Source: an uncultured Desulfuromonas sp.
GTDB lineage: Bacteria; Desulfobacterota; Desulfuromonadia; Desulfuromonadales; Trichloromonadaceae
Length of the DNA: 7,894 nt
NCBI GenBank assembly: GCA_937982495.1
Contig: CALJLX010000434.1
Coordinates: 1 to 7,894 of the forward strand
Direction: 5' to 3'
Each line of letters starts with the position of its first letter. Within the stretch, counting starts at the first letter, position 1. A model generated the notes under the pieces. That model searched no databases, had not been told where the DNA came from, and worked only from the letters and a program-made list of their open reading frames with translations. The translations under genes were made by a program, and so were the position numbers. This document shows, piece by piece, positions 1-6,439 of the stretch.

Positions 1-23
1 TCCTGGAGGCGATCAAAGCGTAA
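1..23 (+). CDS. 3' end of an unidentified gene (partial)
   Basis: Reading in the frame that starts at base 3, the sequence encodes L-E-A-I-K-A followed by TAA at 21-23. A strong hairpin terminator begins five bases later, which is the usual position after a real stop codon and is the main reason to call a gene here. Only six codons are visible, so the product cannot be named. The gene converges on the two-component operon that follows. Confidence 0.4.
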
Positions 24-27
24 TTCG

Positions 28-53
28 AAAGGGGAGCCGAATGGCTCCCCTTT
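28..53. terminator. Bidirectional intrinsic terminator
   Basis: A perfect 11-bp inverted repeat (28-38 against 43-53) with a four-base GAAT loop has a G/C-rich core and A/T ends. T-rich sequence follows on the plus side (to about base 63), and A/T-rich sequence flanks the other side. It lies between the stop of the upstream plus-strand gene (21-23) and the stop of the convergent response regulator (53-55), so it can end both transcripts. Confidence 0.85.
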
Positions 54-760
54 CAAGTTTTTCCCTGGCGGCTGAAGCGATAGCCGCGGCCGCGGACGGT
101 ATGAAAGTGCGCCGGGTTGGCGGGGTCGGCCTCGAAGTACTTGCGCATGCGCACGATGAAGTTGTCGAGGGTGCGGGTTTCCGTGTCCGGCGCCATGCCC
201 CAGACCGCCGCCAGGAGCTCGGCGCGGCTCAGGGTTTCGCCTTCGTTACGGAAAAAGGTCCGCAACATCTTCACTTCCAGTTCGGTCAGGCCGATTTCTC
301 CCCGTGCCGTTTGGGCTTTTTGCTCTTTCAGGTCGATTTCGTTGTCGCCGAAGCGGTACACCCGTCCCGCTCCCCCGCCCGAGCGGTACCATTCGGAGCG
401 GCGCAGCATCCCCTTGATGCGCAGCAGGAACTCATCCAAGCTGAAGGGTTTGGTCAGGTAATCGTCGGCGCCGGTCGCCAGTCCCTCGATCCGGTCCTGT
501 TCCTCGCCGCGAGCGGTGAGCATGATGATCGGCAGACGCGGATCGTGGCGGCGGATCTCCTCGCAGACATCCATGCCGCTGATGCCCGGCAGCATCACAT
601 CCAGCACCACCAGATCGAAATTTTCCTCCCAGACCAGGTCCAGGGCTTCCTCGCCGGTTTCCACGTGGGTCACGCGGAAGCCGTCTTCCTCCAGATTGAA
701 GACCAGGCCGCGGGCGATACCCGGTTCATCCTCGACCAGAAGCAGGTGCGGTTTCGGCAT
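53..760 (-). CDS. OmpR/PhoB-family DNA-binding response regulator
   Basis: This 235-residue protein has the two-domain layout of a winged-helix response regulator. The receiver domain (about 4-118) carries the acidic pair E10/D11, phospho-acceptor D54 in LDVMLPG, T82, Y101 and K104 in the KPF motif, so all switch residues are present. The C-terminal winged helix (about 135-230) has the family's TELEVKML and RGRGYRF signatures. When phosphorylated it should bind direct repeats as a dimer and act on sigma-70 promoters. It directly follows its kinase: the kinase TAA at 763-761 abuts this ATG. The Shine-Dalgarno AAGGAC (complement of 767-772) lies inside the kinase end, so translation is probably coupled. 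The regulon cannot be told from sequence. A Pho-box-like repeat upstream of the kinase hints at autoregulation, but this is not enough to call it PhoB. Confidence 0.95.
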   Translation of the reverse strand: MPKPHLLLVEDEPGIARGLVFNLEEDGFRVTHVETGEEALDLVWEENFDLVVLDVMLPGISGMDVCEEIRRHDPRLPIIMLTARGEEQDRIEGLATGADDYLTKPFSLDEFLLRIKGMLRRSEWYRSGGGAGRVYRFGDNEIDLKEQKAQTARGEIGLTELEVKMLRTFFRNEGETLSRAELLAAVWGMAPDTETRTLDNFIVRMRKYFEADPANPAHFHTVRGRGYRFSRQGKT

Positions 761-1720
761 TTAGGCGTCCTTGTCCGTCGGCGGCTTGCGCAGGGGCAGC
801 ATCAGATGGATGCTGGCCCCCTTGCCGACGCCCTCGCTGGTGAGCCAGACCTTGCCGCGATGCATGCGGGTCAGAGCCTGGACGATGAAGAGGCCGAGGC
901 CCGAACCGCGGATCGTCTCTCCGGGGTGCTTGACCCGGTAGAACATGCGGAAAACCTTCTTCTGTTCTTTCCGGGGAACCCCCTTGCCCTGGTCGCTGAA
1001 GGTCAGGTGGGCCTTGCGCCCCTGGCGTTTCAGGGTGACTTCGACGACGGGGGAACCGGAGGCGTAGAGGATGGCATTTTCCAGCAGGTTGCGGAAGATC
1101 GTTTCCAGGGCCTCGACGTCGAGATCGGTGTACAGTTCCGGTTCGATGTCGAGACGCATGGTTCCGGCTTTGGGTAGGGAAAACTGGCGGGAGCGGAAAT
1201 AGTCGGTCACTCGTTCGGAGAGATTGTCCCGGCGCAGGTTGAGCTTGAGCCCTTTCTGGTCGAGGCGTTGCGCCGAGAGCAGGTTGTTGATCAGGGTGTC
1301 GAGGCGGTCGGTGTCGCCGAGCATGGTATCGAGAAAGGTCGACAGCTTGTCCGGTGAGAGCCGGCGGCGGCGGATGGTTTCCAGGTGCAGTTGCAGCGAG
1401 GCGAGGGGGGATTTGAGTTCGTGGGTGACCTGGGCGATGAAATTGCGCTGTGCCCGATAAAGCTCCGCCTGCCGGCGCCAGTAGAGGAAGATGACATAGA
1501 CCCCGGCGAGGATGGCGCAGAGCAGAAGGATGCCTTCGACGAGAATAAACCAGTCCGCCCCCCCCTGCAGCAGTTCCGGGCTGTAGGTTTTCGCCACGGC
1601 GCGCAGTCGCGAGTGGCTTTTCATGAACCAGGCGATCCAGAAGACCACGACCACCACCCAGAGCAGCTGGATGCCGATCAGGGCGAAGAGCGGAGTAATG
1701 AAGCGTTTGATATCTTTCAT
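761..1720 (-). CDS. Two-component sensor histidine kinase, membrane-bound
   Basis: This 319-residue kinase presumably phosphorylates the response regulator encoded immediately downstream. Two hydrophobic segments, about 11-33 and 58-81, flank only some 23 extracytoplasmic residues, so there is no room for a folded periplasmic sensor domain and no PAS or HAMP domain is apparent. The cytoplasmic part has the H-box THELKSP with phospho-accepting H100. The HATPase domain shows N-box N211/N215 (NLLENA), the G1 box DQGKGVP (243-249), the F box around 257-260 and the G2 box GSGLGL (272-277). All catalytic motifs are intact. The start at 1720 has only a weak AGAG-type ribosome site. An alternative ATG slightly upstream is in another frame and gives no kinase. 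The stimulus is unknown; a membrane-embedded signal or a partner membrane protein is plausible given the small loop. Confidence 0.93.
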   Translation of the reverse strand: MKDIKRFITPLFALIGIQLLWVVVVVFWIAWFMKSHSRLRAVAKTYSPELLQGGADWFILVEGILLLCAILAGVYVIFLYWRRQAELYRAQRNFIAQVTHELKSPLASLQLHLETIRRRRLSPDKLSTFLDTMLGDTDRLDTLINNLLSAQRLDQKGLKLNLRRDNLSERVTDYFRSRQFSLPKAGTMRLDIEPELYTDLDVEALETIFRNLLENAILYASGSPVVEVTLKRQGRKAHLTFSDQGKGVPRKEQKKVFRMFYRVKHPGETIRGSGLGLFIVQALTRMHRGKVWLTSEGVGKGASIHLMLPLRKPPTDKDA

Positions 1721-1774
1721 AGTTTCTCTTTACCATGGGCGCGGAATGGCGGACAAGAGAATTGTCGAACCGGG

Positions 1775-1794
1775 TTTTACAGAACTGTTACAAT
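1775..1794 (-). promoter_or_regulatory. Pho-box-like direct repeat, candidate response-regulator operator
   Basis: Read on the minus strand the site is TTGTAACAGTTCTGTAAA: two TGTAA elements exactly 11 bp apart, in the 7-4-7 layout of a Pho box (CTGTCAT-N4-CTGTCAT). The half sites match that consensus at four and five of seven positions. Nine bases downstream is GACAAT (complement of 1761-1766), a possible -10, so the repeat sits where a -35 would be, as at activator-dependent OmpR/PhoB promoters. Autoregulation of the kinase-regulator operon is inferred. The divergent flavoprotein gene could share the site. Confidence 0.4.
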
Positions 1795-1884
1795 GCCTTT
1801 GACGATTTTTTGCTAGTCTTGCCGTGAACCAGCGTTCCACCCGGAATTGACCTGATGAACTTCTGGCGGCAAGGAGTACTCCCC

Positions 1885-2982
1885 ATGCATTCCCCCCTGA
1901 CCCTTGGCAAGCATACCGTTCCCTTTCCTCTCATTCAAGGCGGCATGGGGGTGCGCATCTCGGCCGCCAATCTGGCCGGGCATGTCGCGCTCTGTGGCGG
2001 CGTGGGCCTGATCGCCACCGCCGGTATCGGCCTCAACAGCCCCCATTACGACGGCAAGAACTTTTTCACCGCCGACCCCCTGGCGCTCAAGGATGAACTG
2101 CGCAAGGCCTACGCCATCGCCCCCGAGGGGGTCATCGGTACCAACTGCATGGTGGCGGTGACCAACTACGATGAAATCGTCCGAGTCTCCTGCGAAGGGG
2201 GCGCCAAGGTCATCGTCAGCGGCGCCGGCCTGCCCCTCAATCTTCCCGGTCTGACCGCCGACTATCCCGATGTCGCCCTGGTCCCCATCGTCTCGTCGGT
2301 CAAGGCGGCGGAACTGATCGCCAAAAAATGGCATCGCGGTTTCAATCGCCTGCCCGATGCCGTGGTGGTGGAGGATCCCGACACCGCCGGCGGCCATCTC
2401 GGCGAAAAGCTTGAAAATATCGGTAACGGCGACTATGACCAGTACGCCACCGTGCGTGGAGTCAAAGCCTACTTCCGGGACACCTGGAATCTCGACATCC
2501 CCATCATCGCCGCCGGCGGCATCTGGGATCGCGCCGATCTGGAGTACGCCCTCGCCCAGGGCGCCGACGGCGTGCAGATGGCCAGCCGTTTTGTCTGCAC
2601 CGAGGAATGCGACGCCTCCGACGCTTTCAAGCAGACCTATCTCGATTGCCGTCAGGAGGACATCGGCCTGATCATGAGTCCGGCCGGTCTGCCGGGACGG
2701 GCGATCCTCAAGGATTTCGACAAGGTTCGCGAGCGGGATGTGCGGCTCAATGTGCGTTGCCCTTCCGCCTGTCTGAAAAAGTGTGCATACAAGTCCGGAC
2801 AGGAGCGCTTCTGTATCGTTCACGCCCTGGATCGCGCCCAGCGCGGCGATGTGGAAACCGGCCTGGTCTTTTGCGGCACCAACGCCTGGAAAGCCGATCG
2901 CATCACCACGGTCCGGGCGATTTTCGACGAACTTTTCGCCGAACAGCAGGTGGAGCGGGAGTCCGAGGTCGTCAACGCCTGA
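1885..2982 (+). CDS. Nitronate monooxygenase / 2-nitropropane dioxygenase-family flavoprotein
   Basis: This is a 365-residue FMN-binding TIM barrel of the NMO/FabK family (COG2070 type). Landmarks are the N-terminal PLIQGGMGV (15-23), GTN at 85-87, SGAGLP (112-117), the catalytic-histidine motif TAGGHLGE with H171, the phosphate-binding AAGGI (209-213) and GADGVQMASRF (226-236). Family members oxidise alkyl nitronates or, as FabK-like enzymes, reduce enoyl-ACP. In an anaerobe an oxygen-dependent nitronate reaction is doubtful, so the substrate is open. An unusual feature is a cysteine cluster C292-X3-C296-X3-C300-X9-C310. The start at 1885 is preferred over an in-frame ATG at 1855 because AAGGAG (1871-1876) lies eight bases before it. 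It appears monocistronic, divergent from the two-component operon and ended by its own terminator. Confidence 0.88.
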   Translation: MHSPLTLGKHTVPFPLIQGGMGVRISAANLAGHVALCGGVGLIATAGIGLNSPHYDGKNFFTADPLALKDELRKAYAIAPEGVIGTNCMVAVTNYDEIVRVSCEGGAKVIVSGAGLPLNLPGLTADYPDVALVPIVSSVKAAELIAKKWHRGFNRLPDAVVVEDPDTAGGHLGEKLENIGNGDYDQYATVRGVKAYFRDTWNLDIPIIAAGGIWDRADLEYALAQGADGVQMASRFVCTEECDASDAFKQTYLDCRQEDIGLIMSPAGLPGRAILKDFDKVRERDVRLNVRCPSACLKKCAYKSGQERFCIVHALDRAQRGDVETGLVFCGTNAWKADRITTVRAIFDELFAEQQVERESEVVNA

Positions 2983-3005
2983 CCGTTCATCAACGAATCA
3001 TAGGG

Positions 3006-3048
3006 TAAAGACAAGGGGCGGGCCGTGACGGTTCGCCCCTTGTCTTTA
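3006..3048. terminator. Strong hairpin terminator after the NMO-family gene
   Basis: A perfect 15-bp inverted repeat pairs 3006-3020 with 3034-3048 around a 13-base loop. The stem is G/C-rich in the middle with AAAGAC/GTCTTT at its base, so an A/T-rich tract is present on either strand. It lies 24 bases after the stop of the flavoprotein gene and separates it from the heme cluster. Confidence 0.85.
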
Positions 3049-3083
3049 AGCGCCGGCGGTGGGGAACCGCTGTGGCTTAATAC

Positions 3084-3113
3084 TTGGCATTCCGGACGAA
3101 TCTGGGGTAGTAT
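3084..3113 (+). promoter_or_regulatory. Candidate sigma-70 promoter for the heme cluster
   Basis: TTGGCA (3084-3089) and TAGTAT (3108-3113) are separated by 18 bp and match the -35 and -10 consensus at five and four of six positions. They lie between the preceding terminator and the radical SAM start codon at 3162, leaving a leader of about 40 bases. No operator or riboswitch fold is apparent in the leader. Confidence 0.45.
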
Positions 3114-3161
3114 CGGGAAATTTCAGGCTCGGCCTCAACGTGCCGGGACAAAGGAGAGTGC

Positions 3162-4271
3162 ATGACGGACGCCGCCGAAAAGTTCATCCCCAAATGGATC
3201 GCCTGGGAATCGACCCAGCGCTGCAACCTCAACTGCGTGCATTGTCGTTGTTCCTCGGACATGAACTCGTCCGTGGGCGATTTCAATACGCAGGAAGCGT
3301 TCAAATTGATCGACGACATCTGCGAGGTGAGCCGGCCGGTGATGGTACTCTCCGGCGGCGAGCCGCTGCTGCGCGAGGATATCTTCGAAATCGCCAGATA
3401 CGGCACCAGCAAAGGCCTGCGCATGTGCATGGCGACCAACGGCACCCTCATCACCGACGCCGTCTGCGCCCAGATGAAAGAGGCGGACATCAAGATGGTG
3501 TCGCTGTCCCTGGACGGCTCCACCGCCGCCATTCACGACGATTTCCGCAGTTGCCCCGGCGCCTTCGACGGGGTGGTGCGCGGCGCCGAAACCCTCAAGC
3601 GCAACGGCATCAAGTTTCTCGTCAACTCCTCCTTTACCAAGCGCAACCAGCACGACATCGCCGCCACCTTCAAGGTCGCCAAAGCCCTCGGCGCCACCGC
3701 CTGGTACATGTTCATGATCGTTCCCACCGGCCGCGGCGAGGAGATCATGAACGAGCTGATCTCCAAGGAGGATTACGAGGAAATCCTCGCCTGGCACTAC
3801 CAGCAGGAGAAGAACGAGGACGACATCCTCATGCGGCCGACCTGCGCCCCCCACTACTACCGCATCGTGCCGCAGATGGCCAAGGCCGAGGGGGTCGATT
3901 TCCAGCGCCGCAGCCTGACCTTCTCCACTGGTGGCGGCAAGGGCTGCATCGCCGCCCAGACCATCTGCCTGATCGACTGCTTCGGCAATCTCAAGCCCTG
4001 TTCCTATTTCCACTCGTCCGTGGGCAACGTCAAACAGATCCCCTTCAAGGAGCTCTGGTTCAACTCCAAGGTCTTCAACGACCTGCGCGATTTCAAGAAA
4101 TACACCGGCAAATGCGGCGAGTGCGAGTTCATCAACGTCTGCGGCGGCTGCCGCGCCCGCGCCGACGCCGTTTACGGCGACTACATGGCCGAGGAGCCCT
4201 TCTGCAACTACATCCCGGCTCGCACCCGCAAGCGCATGGAGCGGGAAGCGGCGGAGAACGCGGCGAAATAA
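3162..4271 (+). CDS. AhbD/NirJ-like radical SAM-SPASM enzyme, probable heme biosynthesis
   Basis: This 369-residue radical SAM protein has the [4Fe-4S] motif C21-X3-C25-X2-C28, the SAM-binding SGGEP (64-68), and a C-terminal SPASM-type region with C262, C269, C273, C280, then C318-X2-C321-X5-C327-X2-C330 and C348. The stretches RPTCAPHYYRI (225-235) and VCGGCRARADAVYGDY (326-341) closely resemble what I recall of AhbD, the anaerobic heme synthase that decarboxylates two propionates of Fe-coproporphyrin III, and the related AhbC and NirJ proteins. AhbD is favoured by overall resemblance and by the hemE/hemH neighbours, but NirJ or AhbC activity is not excluded. AAGGAG (3151-3156) lies five bases before the ATG. 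An extra cysteine, C30, follows the cluster motif. It is the first gene of the heme cluster; REP-like hairpins fill the gap to hemE. Confidence 0.82.
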   Translation: MTDAAEKFIPKWIAWESTQRCNLNCVHCRCSSDMNSSVGDFNTQEAFKLIDDICEVSRPVMVLSGGEPLLREDIFEIARYGTSKGLRMCMATNGTLITDAVCAQMKEADIKMVSLSLDGSTAAIHDDFRSCPGAFDGVVRGAETLKRNGIKFLVNSSFTKRNQHDIAATFKVAKALGATAWYMFMIVPTGRGEEIMNELISKEDYEEILAWHYQQEKNEDDILMRPTCAPHYYRIVPQMAKAEGVDFQRRSLTFSTGGGKGCIAAQTICLIDCFGNLKPCSYFHSSVGNVKQIPFKELWFNSKVFNDLRDFKKYTGKCGECEFINVCGGCRARADAVYGDYMAEEPFCNYIPARTRKRMEREAAENAAK

Positions 4272-4274
4272 TCC

Positions 4275-4351
4275 CGTAGGGGCGGACTGCGTCCGCCCTG
4301 GGCCGCGCAGCAGTGCGTCTCAACCCTGGGCGCACGCGGTGCGCCCCTACG
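4275..4351. repeat. Inverted pair of REP-like palindromes
   Basis: Two hairpins of the same design face each other. The first has an 8-bp stem at 4280-4287/4291-4298 with loop TGC; the second has an 8-bp stem at 4328-4335/4339-4346 with loop GCG. The first is preceded by CGTAG and followed by TGGG. The second, read on the minus strand, is preceded by CGTAG and followed by AGGG. This head-on arrangement is typical of REP doublets spread by RAYT transposases. It begins three bases after the radical SAM stop and could stabilise or partly terminate the upstream transcript before hemE. No transposase gene is present in the window. Confidence 0.8.
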
Positions 4352-4385
4352 CCATCGAATTCATTCCACAGGAGGATTTTATCCC

Positions 4386-5414
4386 ATGACCACCGAATAC
4401 AATTTCATCAAGGCCTGCTGGGGCCAGCCCGTCGACCGTACTCCCGTCTGGCTGATGCGTCAGGCCGGGCGCTACCTGCCCCAGTACATGGAAGTGCGCC
4501 GCAAGTGCACCTTCCTCGAACTCTGCAAAACCCCGGAGCTGGCCGCCGAGGTGACCATCCAGCCCATCGACTATCTCGGCGCCGATGCCGCCATCCTCTT
4601 TTCCGACATCCTCACCCCGGTGGAGCCGATGGGGCTCAAGCTCGATTTCGTCCCCGGGCCGGTCTTCGAGAACCCGGTGCGCACCCAGGCCGATGTTGAT
4701 GCCCTGCGCATTCCGGTGATGGAAGAGGATGTTCCCTATGTGCTGGAGACCATTAAAATCCTGCGTCGCGAGTTCGAGGGCCGGGTGCCCCTGATCGGCT
4801 TCGGCGGCGCCCCTTTCACCCTGGCCTGCTACATGGTGGAAGGGAAGGGGAGCAAGGACTTCGCCCAGATCAAGCGCATGATGTACGGCGCCCCGGAGCT
4901 CTACGCTTCGCTCATGGAGAAGATCACCGAGATGGACCGCCAGTACCTCAACGCCCAGATCGCGGCGGGGGCCCAGGCCATCCAGATTTTCGACACCTGG
5001 GGTGGCATCGTTTCGCCTCTCGACTACGAGAAGTACATCCTGCCCTACACCACCAAGCTGATCGATGGCCTCAACCGGGACGGCATCCCCATCATCCACT
5101 TCGTCAAGGGTGCCGGAACGATGCTCAAGAGCGTGCGCAAGGCCGGTTCCGACGTGGTCGGTCTCGACTGGCACGTCAACCTCGGCAAGGCCCGGGACAT
5201 GCTCGGTCCGGAGATCGCCGTGCAGGGGAATCTCGACCCGACCGTGCTCTATGCCCCCAAGGCCCATATCGAGAGCGAAGTGAAGCGGATTCTCGATGAG
5301 AACGCCGGTCGTCCCGGCCACATCTTCAACCTCGGCCACGGCATCCTGCCGACGGTCGACCCCGAGCACGCCAAGTTCATGGTCGAGTGCGTGCACCGGC
5401 TCAGCCAGAAGTAA
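4386..5414 (+). CDS. hemE: Uroporphyrinogen III decarboxylase
   Basis: HemE removes the four acetate carboxyl groups of uroporphyrinogen III to give coproporphyrinogen III in the cytoplasm, with no cofactor. The 342 residues match the usual family length. The signature PVWLMRQAGRYLPQY (20-34) supplies substrate-binding R25 and R29. D74 in LFSDILTP corresponds to the catalytic aspartate, Y149 in TLACYMVEG to the conserved tyrosine, T205 in FDTWGG to the conserved hydroxyl position, and H318 in NLGHGILP to the conserved histidine. A strong AGGAGG (4370-4375) stands ten bases before the ATG. The gene is intact and lies between the AhbD-like gene and hemH. Presence of HemE shows that at least the uroporphyrinogen-to-coproporphyrinogen branch is used, in contrast to a purely siroheme-dependent heme route. 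Confidence 0.97.
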   Translation: MTTEYNFIKACWGQPVDRTPVWLMRQAGRYLPQYMEVRRKCTFLELCKTPELAAEVTIQPIDYLGADAAILFSDILTPVEPMGLKLDFVPGPVFENPVRTQADVDALRIPVMEEDVPYVLETIKILRREFEGRVPLIGFGGAPFTLACYMVEGKGSKDFAQIKRMMYGAPELYASLMEKITEMDRQYLNAQIAAGAQAIQIFDTWGGIVSPLDYEKYILPYTTKLIDGLNRDGIPIIHFVKGAGTMLKSVRKAGSDVVGLDWHVNLGKARDMLGPEIAVQGNLDPTVLYAPKAHIESEVKRILDENAGRPGHIFNLGHGILPTVDPEHAKFMVECVHRLSQK

Positions 5415-5423
5415 AAGGAGGGA

Positions 5424-5445
5424 GGGGCGCAGCATGCTGCGCCCC
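5424..5445. repeat. Perfect 22-base palindrome (REP-like) between the Shine-Dalgarno and hemH start
   Basis: The sequence is its own reverse complement over 22 bases and can fold into a 9-bp GC-rich stem with a CATG tetraloop. Its outer half (GGGGCGCA / TGCGCCCC) matches the second REP hairpin upstream of hemE, so it is probably a diverged copy of the same family. It directly follows AAAAGGAGGG (5413-5422) and ends 13 bases before the hemH ATG. An AUG at 5434, partly in the loop, opens a 14-codon reading frame that ends at 5478, inside hemH. Confidence 0.75.
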
Positions 5446-5458
5446 TTGCTGTATCGAT

Positions 5459-6439
5459 ATGCTGTCTACCGAGAATAAACCGATCGGCCTCGTTCTCCTC
5501 AACATGGGCGGCCCCGACAGCTTGGAGGCGGTGCGCCCCTTTCTCTACAACCTATTCTCCGACCGCGACCTGATTCAGCTGCCGCTGGGGAGCCTGCTGC
5601 AAAAGCCCTTCGCCCGGCTCATCTCCACGGTGCGTTCGCGCAAGGTGGTGGAGAATTACCGGGATATCGGCGGCGCCTCGCCCCTGCTCCATTGGACGCA
5701 GAAGCAGGCTGAGGGAATCGCCGCCCGCCTCGGCCCCGACTACCGTCCCTATGTGGCGATGCGCTACTGGACGCCGCGAGCCGACGAGGTGTTGCGGCAA
5801 ATGGCCGTCGACGGTGTGGAGGAAGCGGTGGTCCTCTCCATGTACCCCCATTACACCAAGGCGACGACCGGCAGCAGCGTCAAGGATTTCCGTCGCGCCG
5901 CCGAGCAGGTTCATCCGGGTCTGCGTTTCTCCGTCATCGAGCAGTGGCATGACTGGCCCGGCTATCTCGACGCCCTGGCCGGGCGCATCCGCGCCGGTCT
6001 GGAATACTTCCACGAACTGGTGCGGGACGACGTGCAGATTCTTTTTTCCGCCCACGCCCTGCCGCAGAAGTTCATCGATCGGGGCGATCCCTATCTGGAG
6101 CAGGTGATGAGCACGGTCAAGGGGACGATGACGCGCTTCCCCGAGCGTTCCTGGCGCATCGCCTTCCAGAGCCGCAGCGGTCCGGTCAAGTGGATGGAGC
6201 CGGGGACCGAGGAGATCATCGAGCAACTCGCCGGCGAAGGTTGCGAGAACCTGCTGATCGTTCCCGTTTCCTTCGTCTCCGACCACATCGAAACCCTGCA
6301 CGAGATCGACGCCGAGTACATCCCCCACGCCATCGCGCGGGGCATCCGCACCGTCTTCCGCAGCCCCTCCCTCAACGCCGAGCCCGATTTCCTCGACGGA
6401 CTCGCCGCCCTGGTGCGCGAGCATTCGGCCAGCCGATGA
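5459..6439 (+). CDS. hemH: Ferrochelatase
   Basis: HemH inserts Fe2+ into protoporphyrin IX, or into coproporphyrin III in coproporphyrin-dependent organisms. The 326 residues show the family series LLNMGGP (13-19), GGASPL (71-76), MRYWTP (101-106), SMYPHYTKAT (127-136), SAHALPQKFIDRGDPY with metal-site H199, FQSRSGPVKWMEP (236-248) and VSFVSDHIETLHEID with E278. Only one cysteine (C262) occurs, so a [2Fe-2S] ferrochelatase is excluded. FQSRxGP is, as I recall, more typical of protoporphyrin ferrochelatases, which argues mildly against a coproporphyrin substrate. ATG 5459 is the only sensible in-frame start, yet no ribosome site precedes it directly; the nearest strong one is across the palindrome at 5424-5445. 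It follows hemE by 44 bases and overlaps the next gene by four. Confidence 0.96.
   Translation: MLSTENKPIGLVLLNMGGPDSLEAVRPFLYNLFSDRDLIQLPLGSLLQKPFARLISTVRSRKVVENYRDIGGASPLLHWTQKQAEGIAARLGPDYRPYVAMRYWTPRADEVLRQMAVDGVEEAVVLSMYPHYTKATTGSSVKDFRRAAEQVHPGLRFSVIEQWHDWPGYLDALAGRIRAGLEYFHELVRDDVQILFSAHALPQKFIDRGDPYLEQVMSTVKGTMTRFPERSWRIAFQSRSGPVKWMEPGTEEIIEQLAGEGCENLLIVPVSFVSDHIETLHEIDAEYIPHAIARGIRTVFRSPSLNAEPDFLDGLAALVREHSASR

Noticed and set aside
41..1177. 378-residue plus-strand open frame opposite the two-component genes
   Set aside because: It crosses two clear minus-strand genes, starts inside the terminator loop and shows no known domain.
1799..1819. TTGACG with TTGCT/TAGTCT as a sigma-70 or sigma-54 promoter for the NMO-family gene
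   Set aside because: The spacing between -35-like and -10-like parts is too short for sigma-70, and the GG of the sigma-54 -24 element is missing.
1855..1884. Earlier ATG (1855) for the NMO-family gene
   Set aside because: The AAGGAG ribosome site at 1871-1876 lies inside this extension and is well spaced for ATG 1885, where family homology also begins.
3072..3090. TGGC-TTGGC pair as a sigma-54 promoter before the radical SAM gene
   Set aside because: There is no GC dinucleotide at the -12 position with correct spacing; the sigma-70 reading of the same region fits better.
3059..4279. 406-residue plus-strand open frame overlapping the radical SAM gene
   Set aside because: It is an arginine- and histidine-rich frame shadow of the radical SAM gene, with no ribosome site and no recognisable motif.
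4347..5435. 362-residue minus-strand open frame opposite hemE
   Set aside because: It is an antisense shadow caused by high-GC codon use in hemE; hemE carries all the family motifs.
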